Source: Niebla homalea
Taxonomy: Eukaryota > Ascomycota > Lecanoromycetes > Lecanorales > Ramalinaceae
Direction of reading: 5' to 3'
Length of the DNA: 64,000 bases
Assembly (NCBI GenBank): GCA_019925105.1
Contig: JAHGAU010000005.1
Coordinates: forward strand, 1,913,264 to 1,977,263
Under the pieces are notes generated by a model. The model had not been told where the DNA came from and searched no databases. It was given only the letters and a program-made list of their open reading frames with translations. Both the position numbers and the translations under genes were made by a program. Every line of letters begins with the position of its first letter. Position 1 is the stretch's first letter. Below are positions 11,854 to 22,202 of the stretch, one piece after another.

Positions 11854-12736
11854 ACACCCAGAATGATCCGTATGAGCAACTTATACGTGAGAAATGAGTT
11901 CTGTGGGATGTATATTTCATACATCACTAACAGGGTTTTCACACAGGCCTACCGCATTTTTCGTCTCCTTGTTCTGAAGATGATGATTATTAGAACAGTC
12001 CCCCGAATCTCTTGGATTCCGATCTGCCAATGCAGACCCGGACCAATGCAACATCCATTAAGCCACGGCCTGTGAAGATTCCCTCATCAACCTTTCCTGG
12101 GTCTTTCACCCAATGACTGATTCACCGTCCTTCAAAACACATAGGACTGCTGCTTCGCACTCTGGTACATGAGGTCGCGGTCCTTGCACATCACCTTGCG
12201 TTTCAAGTGGAGCTGCTACGTGCATGGGTGGAGTTATATCCACGGTGCAAACAGAGCACGCAGTACGCCTCCTGAAGAGCAAACTCTCTAGGAGGACGCT
12301 ATCCAGCAATACAGATCACCATAAAGTTGGTTCGTAGTTCCTGCTTTAGATGTTCGCCAGCGAGACGACTCAATTGGTTACATTCATCTTGCAGCTAAGC
12401 TGAAGAGTAAAATATTATATTGCATAAACTCCAGTACCCGCTGTCCATAGGAATGGCGAAGCTGAAAAAACTGACGTCGATAATACGAGTGTGGCAAGGG
12501 CTCCGCAGCGTACAAAGGACTAAAGTTTGCCCTTGCATGCAGGCATCTGCAGCAGCCCTGCTTCTTTTGGGCAGCGACTTGTTCAAATGTGGTGTATGAT
12601 AGCAACTTCCGTAGGCGACCCCTCGATTGTGTTCCACTATGTCAAGCTCCCAGAAATATCTTTTCACCAAACAGCCTATGAGCGCCAGATCTTGATAGGA
12701 TCCGTCCTCATCATCGACGTGATGCAGCTTCTCTAA
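11854..12736. other. Intergenic region, no supported gene
   Basis: Between the two F-box relics. Only short frames without recognisable motifs occur. It may include decayed sequence belonging to either relic. Confidence 0.4.
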
Positions 12737-13416
12737 ATGCCAGATGAGTTACTGAGAGCGATCTTCTCATTCTTACCATATCCTGACTTGATCGTGGTTT
12801 GCATTCTGTGTCGAAGGCTCTATGAGCTTGCCATCGAGCTGCTAGGCAAGAACGTCGAGTTCAGGATAGATACAATGGATATGGAGAGAAAGACAGCGAG
12901 CCGCGTGACACAAACTCAGCCGAGCATCAGCAACGGAATTACATCAAGACAGTTTATCTTAAGGGATCGTATGTGTTGGCTTTCGGCCGTGCATTCGGTG
13001 GCATCTTGAAGAAGCTCGCAGCGTCTCCGACACTTATCAAGCTAATGATCCAGAATGGTGAAGTCACTCCACAAGATCTGGGACATGTGCTACGGCAGAC
13101 AATTCAGCTACAGGCTCTGTATCTGGAGTCCTGTCTGAGCTACGAGGGCGACGGGGAGTTTGGACGCTTCTTGGACCTTGACCCATTGAGTCATGCTCTT
13201 GTTCACGTAAGCCAGCCACTCATTGAGCTCGGTGTTAGGGCCATATCCCATTATTCCCAAAAGAGATACAAATGCAGACTCTGTTCAAGGGGGGACGGTG
13301 ATAAGGGATCCAACGTAATTTCAATTTCTGTGCCACAGTGCTGCTTGGCATCCCGATGTTGGTTTCCAGTCTCTGCCACATTTTCCCGATATGTTGATTG
13401 GACAAGAAACCCCTGA
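12737..13416 (+). pseudogene. F-box protein relic 2
   Basis: Begins MPDELLRAIFSFLPYPDLIV and CILCRRLYELAIELLGKNV, a canonical F-box start. The first frame stops at 13009. Leucine-rich text resumes in another frame from about 13005 (KKLAASPTLIKLMIQNGEV, then LRQTIQLQALYLESCL) and runs to 13416. A GTATGT at 12969 looks like a donor, but no acceptor in the right phase joins the two frames, so a frameshift is the simpler reading. Together with the relic at 10881 it forms a pair of decaying F-box genes on the same strand. Role if intact: SCF-type adaptor. Confidence 0.45.
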
Positions 13417-13496
13417 TACCGCCGCACCTTCAGCGACCTGAAACGCCTGAAACAGAGAAGCAGCTGATCTGCCACTGCAGCAATTTGCTCCAAAGT

Positions 13497-13504
13497 TATA
13501 AAAA
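13497..13504 (+). promoter_or_regulatory. TATA-like box for the LPMO gene
   Basis: TATAAAAA lies 71 bases upstream of the LPMO start codon, a plausible core-promoter position in filamentous fungi. Assigned by sequence and position only. Confidence 0.35.
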
Positions 13505-13567
13505 GGAGGCAAGGTGCGCAAGTATCATTCAGTCGATCCCATCAACCACCTGTCGCTCGCTTGCACA

Positions 13568-14527
13568 ATGCAGTCTCTCATTAATGCGGCCTTTGTATCT
13601 TTGATCCTTGCAATATCACCCGTCAGCGCCCACTGGTATCTCTCTTGCTTTGGCCAAGGTACTGCAGGATGTGTCGAAGGCGCCAACCAGAACCCCTTCG
13701 ACAAGGCGATAGGTGACAACGGCCTTCTCCAGACAGCGCCCATAGCACCTGCAGACACTAGTCCCCAAATGAAATGCGGCACTATGGGCGTGCCTACCGA
13801 CGCAGTAGAGCCCATCCAAGTCTCACCGGGAGGACCCATGATGGCGCAATTCCTGCATGATACTGGTGCGACTTGGGACGTCCGCATGAATGCCAACCAT
13901 CATGGTTTTGCCAACATATACCTTGCACCCTATTCTAGTACCGGCGAGGGGCAAGTCTGGACCAAGATCTACGGTGATGGCCTCCAACCAACCACAGATC
14001 AGGAAAAGCAGCTATGGGCAGATCCTGCAAATACCGACTCATGCACCACTGGCGCCGTGCCAGCGAATCAATGCACAGTCGTCCCCTTTGTCGGATGGTG
14101 GGCTACTGACAAATTACGCATGAACCATGGAGTCCTGCCATTCACACTCCCTTCAAGCCTGCCGTTGGGGAAATACATCATTCGGGGCGAGCTGCTGACG
14201 ACATTTTTGCCCAATACCGTCAGCACTGCTCAGGGTTACATCGGCTGTAGCGTCATTCAAGTCGGAGAGGGCGAGGACCAGGCTGCTACACTACCAAACG
14301 CAGTGGACATCCCAGAGGCGTATGCGGGGGCGGCGTGGATGCATTACGATCTATACAGTAAATGGATTAATGGCGCCGACAACCCGCCGGTGGACTTGCC
14401 TGGAAATCCGGGACCGACGGTGTGGAGTGGTTGGAGTAATGGGTCTGGAACTGTGAATGGGCCAACATCTGTCCCATCGGCGATGAGCAGTCCAACGGCG
14501 GGCAGACGGAGACGAAATATGGTCTAA
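13568..14527 (+). CDS. AA9-like lytic polysaccharide monooxygenase, secreted, single exon
   Basis: A secreted copper enzyme of the LPMO type, 319 residues. MQSLINAAFVSLILAISPVS is a signal peptide whose cut after VSA would leave an N-terminal histidine (HWYLSCFGQG), the first ligand of the copper histidine brace. The second brace histidine is probably in ANHHGFANIYLAP (about residue 117), matching the AA9 HxxGP..YLA block. QGYIGCSVIQV holds the Gln/Tyr pair and Cys of the AA9 QxYxxC motif, with Tyr as likely axial residue. The segment usually reading RxExxxLH appears as RGELLTTFL, so the second-sphere histidine is absent. There is no cellulose-binding module; the tail is Ser/Pro/Gly-rich and ends in an Arg cluster. 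The ATG at 13568 is chosen over the frame's earlier extent because it directly precedes the signal peptide. Family is well supported, subgroup and activity uncertain. Confidence 0.8.
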   Translation: MQSLINAAFVSLILAISPVSAHWYLSCFGQGTAGCVEGANQNPFDKAIGDNGLLQTAPIAPADTSPQMKCGTMGVPTDAVEPIQVSPGGPMMAQFLHDTGATWDVRMNANHHGFANIYLAPYSSTGEGQVWTKIYGDGLQPTTDQEKQLWADPANTDSCTTGAVPANQCTVVPFVGWWATDKLRMNHGVLPFTLPSSLPLGKYIIRGELLTTFLPNTVSTAQGYIGCSVIQVGEGEDQAATLPNAVDIPEAYAGAAWMHYDLYSKWINGADNPPVDLPGNPGPTVWSGWSNGSGTVNGPTSVPSAMSSPTAGRRRRNMV

Positions 14528-15682
14528 GTTTGGAGGAGCGCAGCAAGCTGGGTCGCGCCAGATGTGTACCGGGGATTCAGCATTGATGACTTGAGCTGTC
14601 AATAACGATACATTGCTCCATTGCAACATTCATGTTGCTACAAGCGATGTATTCCAATTGAGATAAGACCTGACGATTCGCTGTGACTAAGAATACTACC
14701 AGGTCATCAGTAAATCTCTCTGAACTCTAGTATGAGGCTGTCAATGCACCAAATTCTTCGTGCGATCTCAGCTCGAATCCAGATGTTTTGCGCTGCAAAG
14801 AGCAACATTTCCTGCGAGGTTGAAGTTTTCCACGGGCCATAAGTGAGGAGTCAAAGAGCGGCTGCTCGTGCATTAAACATGCCGTCACTTGTATCTTCAG
14901 CTGTGAGGCATGACCAAGGCCTCAAGTCCCATCATTCATGAGCTTGACATGATCATCGACCATATACGCTGTACATGGCCCTTCCACAGCTGTCACTCCT
15001 GGTCCCTTATATGATCTCTCGAAAGCCAAGCAGCCTGCCACTTCCAGACTTCCCAAACTATACATAGATCGACAGCAGCTACCCAAAACGGGATCAGCAT
15101 CGCGATACACACAAATTTGATTAATGACCACGCCACATACAAGCTCTCTCATTGGTCTGGGATTATGACCACAAGAACATGATTCATCAATTTGCCACTT
15201 TTACAGTCACCAATTCGCGTGGGCGCTCCATCCTAGCATTTGGTCCTAGTTAATTCAAATTTCGCGAAGCGCCAAGTCGTGTGCTCGGGCGTTGCTTGTT
15301 GCCTTGTGTCTCAGGGGAATTTCATGCGGAGGCGCAGGCTGATGGGAGTCGTACGATATCGTGGGCAGGATGCCCATTGTGGAGGGATGATCATAAGCCT
15401 AATAAACGCGATAAATCCTATGAATAGCGTGGATGATCTCAAAGAAGCAAGTCCTCGTTCATTGGAGTATGGAAGCCGCCTTCCACAAGCTTCTGCTTTC
15501 TCCTGAGAGGATTATTGGTCATTGAGTATCCTTGTTCATGCTATCATTGAGAAATTGAAGATTTTTGGGGATGATACTTGCAGATCAAGACCACGCATGC
15601 TGGCAGACCGAACGTAAATGCTTGTTTCCAGGAGGAGTTGTGTGTCCCTGGGAACAGTACAAAGGATATCAACGGTCCAATG
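14528..15682. other. Intergenic region between convergent genes
   Basis: 3' flanks of the LPMO gene (plus) and the D-amino-acid oxidase gene (minus). No gene, RNA or repeat was recognised. Confidence 0.45.
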
Positions 15683-17041
15683 TCAAAGTCTGGCCTTAAC
15701 TTGACCTCCCTCCCGCTCCCGCCGTCCGAGTGGGCTCCGAGCTACAGAGTAAGTCTCGGGAGCCTTCGCCTCCGCTACCTCTATTGCCATAGGTCTGGGA
15801 GCAAGATCACGCAAGGCCTCCTCGACCAAATCCAGTACGTCGCCCGCGCAGCCAAAGGACAGCGACCATCCAGAACCCCCTTGCCCGTAAGTATGGACAA
15901 TCCGACTGATGCCTCGATCGGAGCCATCCCCCTCCAAAGAATCGTGTCGTCTCAGTTCTCTCTCAACCCTGACGTTCCGTTGTCGAGACGGCCTCAGACC
16001 CTGGGCCAAGGGATAGTCCCTGTCGAGTCTTGCATTTTTGAGCCAGGGGAGGAAGGCCTCGCAGCGAGAACGCATCCGTTTGATGATGGGCGAATCCAGC
16101 GTGAGGGAAAGCTGGTCTTCGTAAGGCTCGGCGATGCCGCCCATGAGGAGAATATTGTCGTTTCGGGGAACGATGAAGACAATCTCATTAGAGTCATGGA
16201 CAGCATCGGCGGTAATGGTCAAGGCGTGATCGAGCTTTGGGAAATCAGATCCATCATTGATGACGCGGATGAGGCCGCCACGGATGGGGTAGCAGGAGGC
16301 GTCGCCAGCGAGCTCGGTACCAGCGAGGCCGGTAGCGTTGATGATGACATCGGCGCCATACTCGGTTCGCAGGGAAGCTTCCTGGTTGAAGAGGTCTCCG
16401 TATAAGGTCTTGGAAATAAGCTTGGCTCCTTTGAGGTGGACGAGCTTTGTGAGCCACTTCATGGCCTGGTCGGTGTCGATGATGTGAGCGAGATGCTCGT
16501 AGGCGTCAACAGCTCCGTATGCCTCATCGATGTTGCGCTCCTTGATAATATTAGGGTCACGGCGAAAGCCCCTAATACCAGCAGAGAGGATCTCTAGCGT
16601 CTTGGACATCTGTTGCGGATCTTCCTCAACGGGGCGAGGAAAGAAGAAATCGGCTCCTTTCATGCGAACCCCAGAAAGCTCTTGGAGCTCCTTGGAGGCG
16701 GCTATGGCGTCCCAGATATGGTAAGCTACAATGCACCATCGCTTGGATTGTTGCAGGGATATAGCATCGGTGTGCTGGCCACAGACCGCGGGGGGGAACT
16801 CCCAGAGGGCGCCAGCTATCTGGGAAGTCAAGCGTTGTTTCGTGCCCCAAGAGGCCCACTCCTTGGCCACTACTGTCACCTTGTAGCCTTTGTCAAGTAA
16901 GGTCCACGCAGTGATGAGGCCTGTGACCCCTCCCCCAACGATAAGAATGGTAGGCGAAGAGGAAGTAGGAGCTTTCAGGGGCACGGGAAAGGGTGTAATG
17001 TCTCTCCAGAAAACGAGACCACCTCTGATTGGGATTGACAT
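15683..17041 (-). CDS. D-amino-acid oxidase family flavoenzyme, likely peroxisomal
   Basis: An FAD-dependent oxidase of the DAO family that would convert D-amino acids to 2-oxo acids, ammonia and H2O2. The 452-residue single-exon frame carries the dinucleotide-binding start ILIVGGGVTGLITAWTLL (GxGxxG, about residues 32-49). ADVIINATGLAG is the second FAD contact, YPIRGGLIRV precedes the substrate region, GLRPSRQRNVRVERE includes the expected carboxylate-binding Arg, and HTYGQGGSGWSLSFGCAGDV is the DAO C-terminal signature. The protein ends in ARL, compatible with a PTS1 peroxisomal signal as in other DAOs. It is longer than the usual 340-370 residues because of about 30 extra residues at the front and about 45 after the last motif. 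D-aspartate oxidase is the main alternative; the sequence does not decide. The long plus-strand frame opposite it is a shadow. Confidence 0.9.
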   Translation of the reverse strand: MSIPIRGGLVFWRDITPFPVPLKAPTSSSPTILIVGGGVTGLITAWTLLDKGYKVTVVAKEWASWGTKQRLTSQIAGALWEFPPAVCGQHTDAISLQQSKRWCIVAYHIWDAIAASKELQELSGVRMKGADFFFPRPVEEDPQQMSKTLEILSAGIRGFRRDPNIIKERNIDEAYGAVDAYEHLAHIIDTDQAMKWLTKLVHLKGAKLISKTLYGDLFNQEASLRTEYGADVIINATGLAGTELAGDASCYPIRGGLIRVINDGSDFPKLDHALTITADAVHDSNEIVFIVPRNDNILLMGGIAEPYEDQLSLTLDSPIIKRMRSRCEAFLPWLKNARLDRDYPLAQGLRPSRQRNVRVERELRRHDSLEGDGSDRGISRIVHTYGQGGSGWSLSFGCAGDVLDLVEEALRDLAPRPMAIEVAEAKAPETYSVARSPLGRREREGGQVKARL

Positions 17042-18606
17042 GTTGAGACCTGGGAGAAGTGCTGATCTGGTCTCCTTGACAAGATCGGATGTCTACCTTG
17101 ATAGTGAGAGGGACCCGCTCTAAATATGAAAGATCTGCACTGCTCTGCCGCGGCCTGAAAGCCATGACGCCAGAATGGATGCCCTAGATTCTGGTTGTTG
17201 TAATCCGCCCAAAGCGAGAAAAGCGCTTTGTCTGACCAATGATACCAATTCAATTCCTGATATAAAACGGTGTCTGTGTGGAGGGCGTCTCACGGACTTC
17301 TCGATCTCACATCATCCTTCGTACGGCTTTCTTGTCGCTTGTAGTGCCAATACTTGCTCCGAAGGATGCAAAGCCCAATATTGGCTGTGTATTCACGGTG
17401 CGAGTACGTAACGCATCGCAATTTCCTCTGTAGCCTCGGACGACAAAATAACGGGCCACGAAGACCAAAAGACGCACTCAAGGTCACAAGACCTCGACAT
17501 TGGATATTTGGCTGATTGCACGTCGCTATATACGCCACATGGATCCCGGACTTGTTGTATCAGCCCATGCAGAGTCTCATGGCTCCCATTCATGAGCAGC
17601 AGTCGAGCCAATTGTAGTTGGTCGTCAGACTTCAGGCTCACTAGAGTACGGACTTTGCGACTCAGTCTCTGCACTGAAAGCGACCTTTTACATAATGAAG
17701 ACGTATTTACAACTAATGCGATCAGCACATAAGGTTGCAAACAATACTTCGAGCTATTTTCTAGCATCATTGAACATCTAGTGCTGACCTGCTGGCACCA
17801 GACCGGCATCATCGTTCGGTTTGTAATCAGATTGTTACATCTGGTTGCCGCCCGTCAGGAGTTATGTAGTTCCTAGGGCCGCCAGAGCCGGCCTAAGCCA
17901 AACCGCCTGCACGTTGTACGGGTAGTGGGTATCACAGCCCGAAGATCTAGGCGATATTACGATTGGGCCGCTAAAGCTGGGGTCTGAAAGACCACCTTAG
18001 GGTGATCTACCCTAGTTCCCAAGCTCTGAGTGATTTCTAATTCAGACTAACACAGGCTTCCAATCAAAGGCGATACTTATTGTATGCTGGTACTGCTCAC
18101 CGAAAACCGCCCTCGGAAATTCACTAAACCTTTCTCCGTCTGACACGGGAGTAGGACCTAATTCAGCAGCATCCGCTAGGATCTTTGAAAAGTCGGTCAG
18201 AGCAGGCCTGATGAGTGCGTGGCTGGCCATGAGCAGGATCCACCTTGCATAGGTAATAGCTTGGGAACCACTTTCGAGCCAAAGAAAATCCTCAAAGAGC
18301 CGTCCTGTCCTTTGCTGACCAATCCAGACAATCATGGCTTTGCTAGACTGGAAGGAATCCCATGGACCAAGAGCCTTCAGGTTTAGCACCATCTTCCATC
18401 GGCATCCATCTATTCTGTGGTATCTTAGTCATTCACACCACTATTGAACGTGGAAGCTCACTCATCATTTTCACATGTCTGAATCTAATTTTGGCCCCTG
18501 AAGATGTCTATATTCTGCGATCCAGAGTCAATCCACGGACAAACTTGGTCAAGAGGGACTGTTTACCGCCCAGCCAGTGTCAAGATACAGCCTCCTCATC
18601 GCCAAG
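17042..18606. other. Intergenic region with two doubtful minus-strand ORFs
   Basis: Upstream of the oxidase and of the MFS pseudogene. Two minus-strand frames start with ATG: 17393-17812 (139 codons) and 18042-18392 (116 codons). The second has protein-like text (RLFEDFLWLESGSQAITYA) and could be the remnant of an unrecognised gene, but I see no family motif or splice context, so neither is called. Confidence 0.35.
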
Positions 18607-19974
18607 ATGTGCTGCAAAGAGGACTCGATTCTGGGCAAGGCAATCCAAGATCACAACCTGGTTGTGCCACATCGCAAGTCGATGTGCGAGGATCCACCAC
18701 TGAATGCACCTTTCCAGCCGGACACTGCAGCTGCACCCGATCCCCCTCCAGATGGTGGTCTTCAAGCCTGGACGCAAGTCCTCATGGGCCATTTAGTGCT
18801 CGTCAACAGCTGGGGCTATATCACTTCCTTTGGGGTCTTCCAATCCTATTATACCTCCACTCTTAACGCCACGCCATCGGCTATATCATGGATAGGATCG
18901 TTGCAAATCTTTCTGGTCTACTTCATAGGCACTTTTCCGGCAGAGCCTTGGATGCCGGGTACTATCGAACCATCCTCGCAATCGGTTCTTGCCTGCAGAT
19001 AATCGCAGTCTTCTCAACATCAGTCTCCAAAACTTACTGGCAGCTTTTCTGCGAGGAATTGCTCTGTAAGGGAGTGGATGATGGCCTACTGTTTTGTCCA
19101 ACTGTGTCTTTAGTCGCAACATACTTCTCGAAGAAACGGGTCTTTGCTATGGCGTGCACCGCTTCGGGGGGGGCGACGGGGGCCATCATCTTCCCTCTGA
19201 TCTCGCAACAGCTCATCGAGAAAGTCGGGTCCGGCTGGACAGTCAGAGTCATGGCTTTCGTCATTTGCTTCAACACGGTGGTGGTGGTGACCATAGCACG
19301 TGTTCGCCTCCCACAACGCAGAAGCGGACCTCTGGTCAAATGGAATGCGTTAAGAGAACCTCCCTACGTACTCTTCTGCATAGGGATGTTTCTTAATTTG
19401 TGGACAGTATGTTTTGCGTACTTTTATGTAAGTCACTCCACTGGAAATCGTGATTGTTTGCTGAGAAATGTAGATCAGCACTTTTGGCAAGAGCATTATC
19501 GGCGTTTCACCATCAACTTCCGTGACCATACTGCTGGTCATGAACGCTGTTGGGTTGCCTGGTCGTCTGGTCTGTGGCTATGTAGCTGACCGTCTCCTCG
19601 GTCCAATCAAGACGCTGGTGCCCGTTGCCTTCATTTGTGGGGTGCTTCTGTACAGCTGGGTAGCGGTAGGCTCGGTGGGGGGTCTGTCCGCCTTTTGCGT
19701 TATCTATGGATTCTTTGCAGCGGGGATTCAAAGCCTCTTCCCTGCCGCATGTGCAAGTCTTACCTCAGACTTGACTAAGATAGGCACGCGGACGGGAATG
19801 TTGTTTTCCGTCGTCTCAGTCGCGTATGTAACTGGTCCCCCTCTTGCAGGGGCACTGATACAGAAGGCCAGTGGTAAGTTTCTGTTCGCGCAGATGTTTG
19901 GAGGGTCTGCATTCATTGGCGGCTGCTGTACATTGATCGCCGCAACTGTTGCGAAGCAGAGAGAGACGATTTGA
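18607..19974 (+). pseudogene. MFS monocarboxylate-permease-like gene, frameshifted
   Basis: Related to fungal monocarboxylate-transporter-like MFS proteins (MCH/Esp1 type). Family marks are PPPDGGLQAWTQVLMGHLVL, NSWGYITSFGVFQSYY, LFCPTVSLVATYFSKKR, ASGGATGAIIFPLI and RLPQRRSGPLVKW. A 46-nt intron at 19428-19473 (GTAAGT...TGTAG) joins the middle part to the C-terminal part in phase, ending ATVAKQRETI. Two places break the frame. At about 18934 a run of four T joins IGTF to SGRALDAGYY one base out of frame. Around 19040-19070 the block that should read as the helix-4 motif is garbled by a compensating pair of indels. Unless these are assembly errors, the transporter is dead. The start could be 18607 or the later ATG at 18682. 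Confidence 0.7.
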
Positions 19975-20301
19975 AGTTTGCTTGACAGTATGGATGCCAA
20001 CCTCATCATATTCATGTGCATTCGCAGGCGACGTCAATGAGCATAGGCAATATAGAAGGCAATCTACTGGGCCATTTGGGTTCACATCCAATGTTATAGC
20101 CTACGGTGCTTAGTTGATATCATCAGCACAGTCATTCATTGATCGCGTGTTTGGAAGGCTCAGGTGATTGAGTGCAGGTGTCCTCTGAAGTTATTGATCT
20201 ATAACACTCGAATGTAGATAGTCGTATAGGTGCTCAACTCCCCCCTTAGAAAAGTCCGTCAACCCACCGTCATCTTTCCACATCGCTGGGAAACGAACAC
20301 C
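19975..20301. other. Short intergenic region
   Basis: 3' flanks of the convergent MFS pseudogene and the first metallopeptidase gene. Nothing further recognised. Confidence 0.4.
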
Positions 20302-21647
20302 TCAATAGCTCAGCGCGGTCAAATTTGCTTGAATTGCGTCAAAATCGACACCAGGGAAGATGCTAGAAGGCACGTCATCCAGGAACGTAGGTATGGTATT
20401 GTTGAAAGGAACGCTCGCGTTGGTTGATTCAGAAGGACTTTTTCGTTTCAGAAGATCATCCATCTGCTCAGGTAACGGCAGCTCCCTTGGAGACATGCTG
20501 AATGGGTTGTATGAAAGTCGTAGAGGATAGTCTGAGCAGCCCATATATACCGCTGGTGGGAAGCGTGAGCGGAATGTCTATGAAGTAAGCAATGGAAAAC
20601 AGGCACACGTACACACGGCGTAGAACGCATAGTTGTTGGCATTATTAAGCTGGAAGCCGGCTTGTCTATAAACGAGCTGGTTGAGGCCGAAGACCTCATA
20701 CGAGCCTAAAATAGGGTGAGGACTGTAGATATGGGACAGCTCGTGTATTATGCCAAAAAACTGGTTTTTATATGCATATTTGTGATCGGCGTACTCTGCC
20801 GCGTTCTTTGCGTAACTCACAGTAGGACAGTTCACTGTTGAGTCCGGGAGTTGCGGATTATTGAAGAATCTGGGACAGAGGAGAACCTGACCTGCATGAG
20901 TCTGATTCATATGTTGGTGTTAGCAAAACTATCTGGGACACCGCATATCATACAAAAAGAGAGGGTAAGCTTGGGGGTTGAGCTCAGCACCATGTCCGAC
21001 TGTCCCAAGGCCTGTCGTATTAGACTCTCCTAACATCGAAAATTGAAAATGAGATCATCGAACGAACTCACCATTCCCATGCCTACTTTATTCTCATCGC
21101 ACAGCTCCAAGCCTCTTCCAAGGTAGGGACTGCTCGAATTATTGATGCACACAATATTTGGGCGCTCTATCTGTAAGCCGCCTTGAGTCTTAGTAGCCCC
21201 ATTGTTGATATCGTTGAAAACGTTCTGGACGACATTCCTTGGGTTCCTAGAGAAGAAAGTTACGAAGGGATCCTGGTTCGGGTCTGGACTCGGTTTGACC
21301 ACAGCCGGAATGATCGTTTTCGAAAGGACATCACCAGTCCGCTGGAATAATGTGATCAACCCTTCCGCTTCTGCTGGAAGGCATCCCACGAATCTGTACG
21401 GGCCATTGTGACTGAACGAATGTCGGAGTCAGCGCTGCTCTGGAGGACACTGATTTTTTAGGATCCTCATCACGGATAGGGATCAAGGATAGATGACACG
21501 CATTCAAGAGGTGACTCACACGACGGGTGCGCCAAGGAGAAAAGACGTTTCACTATATTGGCGATCATCATGGACAGGCAAAGCGAGTGGTGTGGGAGCG
21601 GTGAGCAGTAGCAGGGAAAGAGATTTTAGGACGAGACCTTCAATCAT
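20302..21647 (-). CDS. Secreted aspzincin-like (M35-type) metallopeptidase homologue, copy A
   Basis: The first of three tandem paralogues. The four-exon model is 21647-21520, 21411-21072, 20901-20613 and 20552-20302 (introns 108, 170 and 60 nt), giving about 335 residues in one frame. The N-terminus MIEGLVLKSLSLLLLTAPT is a signal peptide. The mature part has paired Cys (VGCLPAEAEG, IVCINN, ELCDEN, LLCPRFF, VNCPTV, MGCSDYP). Exon 3 carries the zinc site IIHELSHIY, then NNANNYAFYA, like the N-A-D/N-N-Y block that closes M35 domains. Where aspzincins have the third ligand Asp (GTxDxxYG), this copy reads GSYEVFG, so the Asp is replaced by Tyr and activity is doubtful. The intron model was set by comparing with copy C, which shares the last two intron positions. 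The family assignment is by motif layout; a different zincin subfamily is possible. Confidence 0.72.
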
Positions 21648-22202
21648 GATCGAGGGCGAGGTTTCTGTAGCTCAACGTGTCGATATATGCATACTTCTCT
21701 GGGTAGGAGATTGCAAATGTTATACCGTTGAAGCTAATGGGTCCCCAGGGTTTGAGACACCCTAACAAACTCCTATCTCTTATTAACGCAAGAAGGATTG
21801 GGCTGATCGCTAATGAAACTGCGCGTAATTCACCGTGGAAAAAAAAACAAACCACCTCCTTCATTGGTGACACGTACTTTAATTATGGTGCAAAGCACAA
21901 GGCGATAGCCTGCCCGTGAGTCCGCCACACCAGTGACTTTTTTCGCCGCCGAATACCACCCAAACATCAACATTGGTGCGCGAAGGTAGGGGCCTCAAGA
22001 GGCACAATGTATGAAGATCAAGCATACAGAATGTCAAGAAGGTCTTGAGCAAAGGAGCTCGTCGAGCACGAGAAGCTCAAGTCCGCAACAATGCTCATGA
22101 TCTCTCGGAGCACATTTGAATGAAATAATATTAGGCCATAGTAAGCGCCTGCAGATCTCGACTAGGCGTGAATGTTGAGGCTAAGAGAAACAGGCCCCCT
22201 CA
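21648..22202. other. Spacer between metallopeptidase copies A and B
   Basis: Promoter side of copy A and 3' flank of the dead copy B. No coding signal recognised. Confidence 0.4.

Noticed and set aside
15578..16405. A 275-codon plus-strand frame opposite the D-amino-acid oxidase
   Set aside because: Shadow of the oxidase gene; no motif or start context of its own.
20910..21030. An extra exon inside intron 2 of metallopeptidase copy A (text like TTGLGTVGHGAELNPQ)
   Set aside because: It cannot be joined in phase with good splice sites, and copy C skips the region in a single 91-nt intron at the same place.
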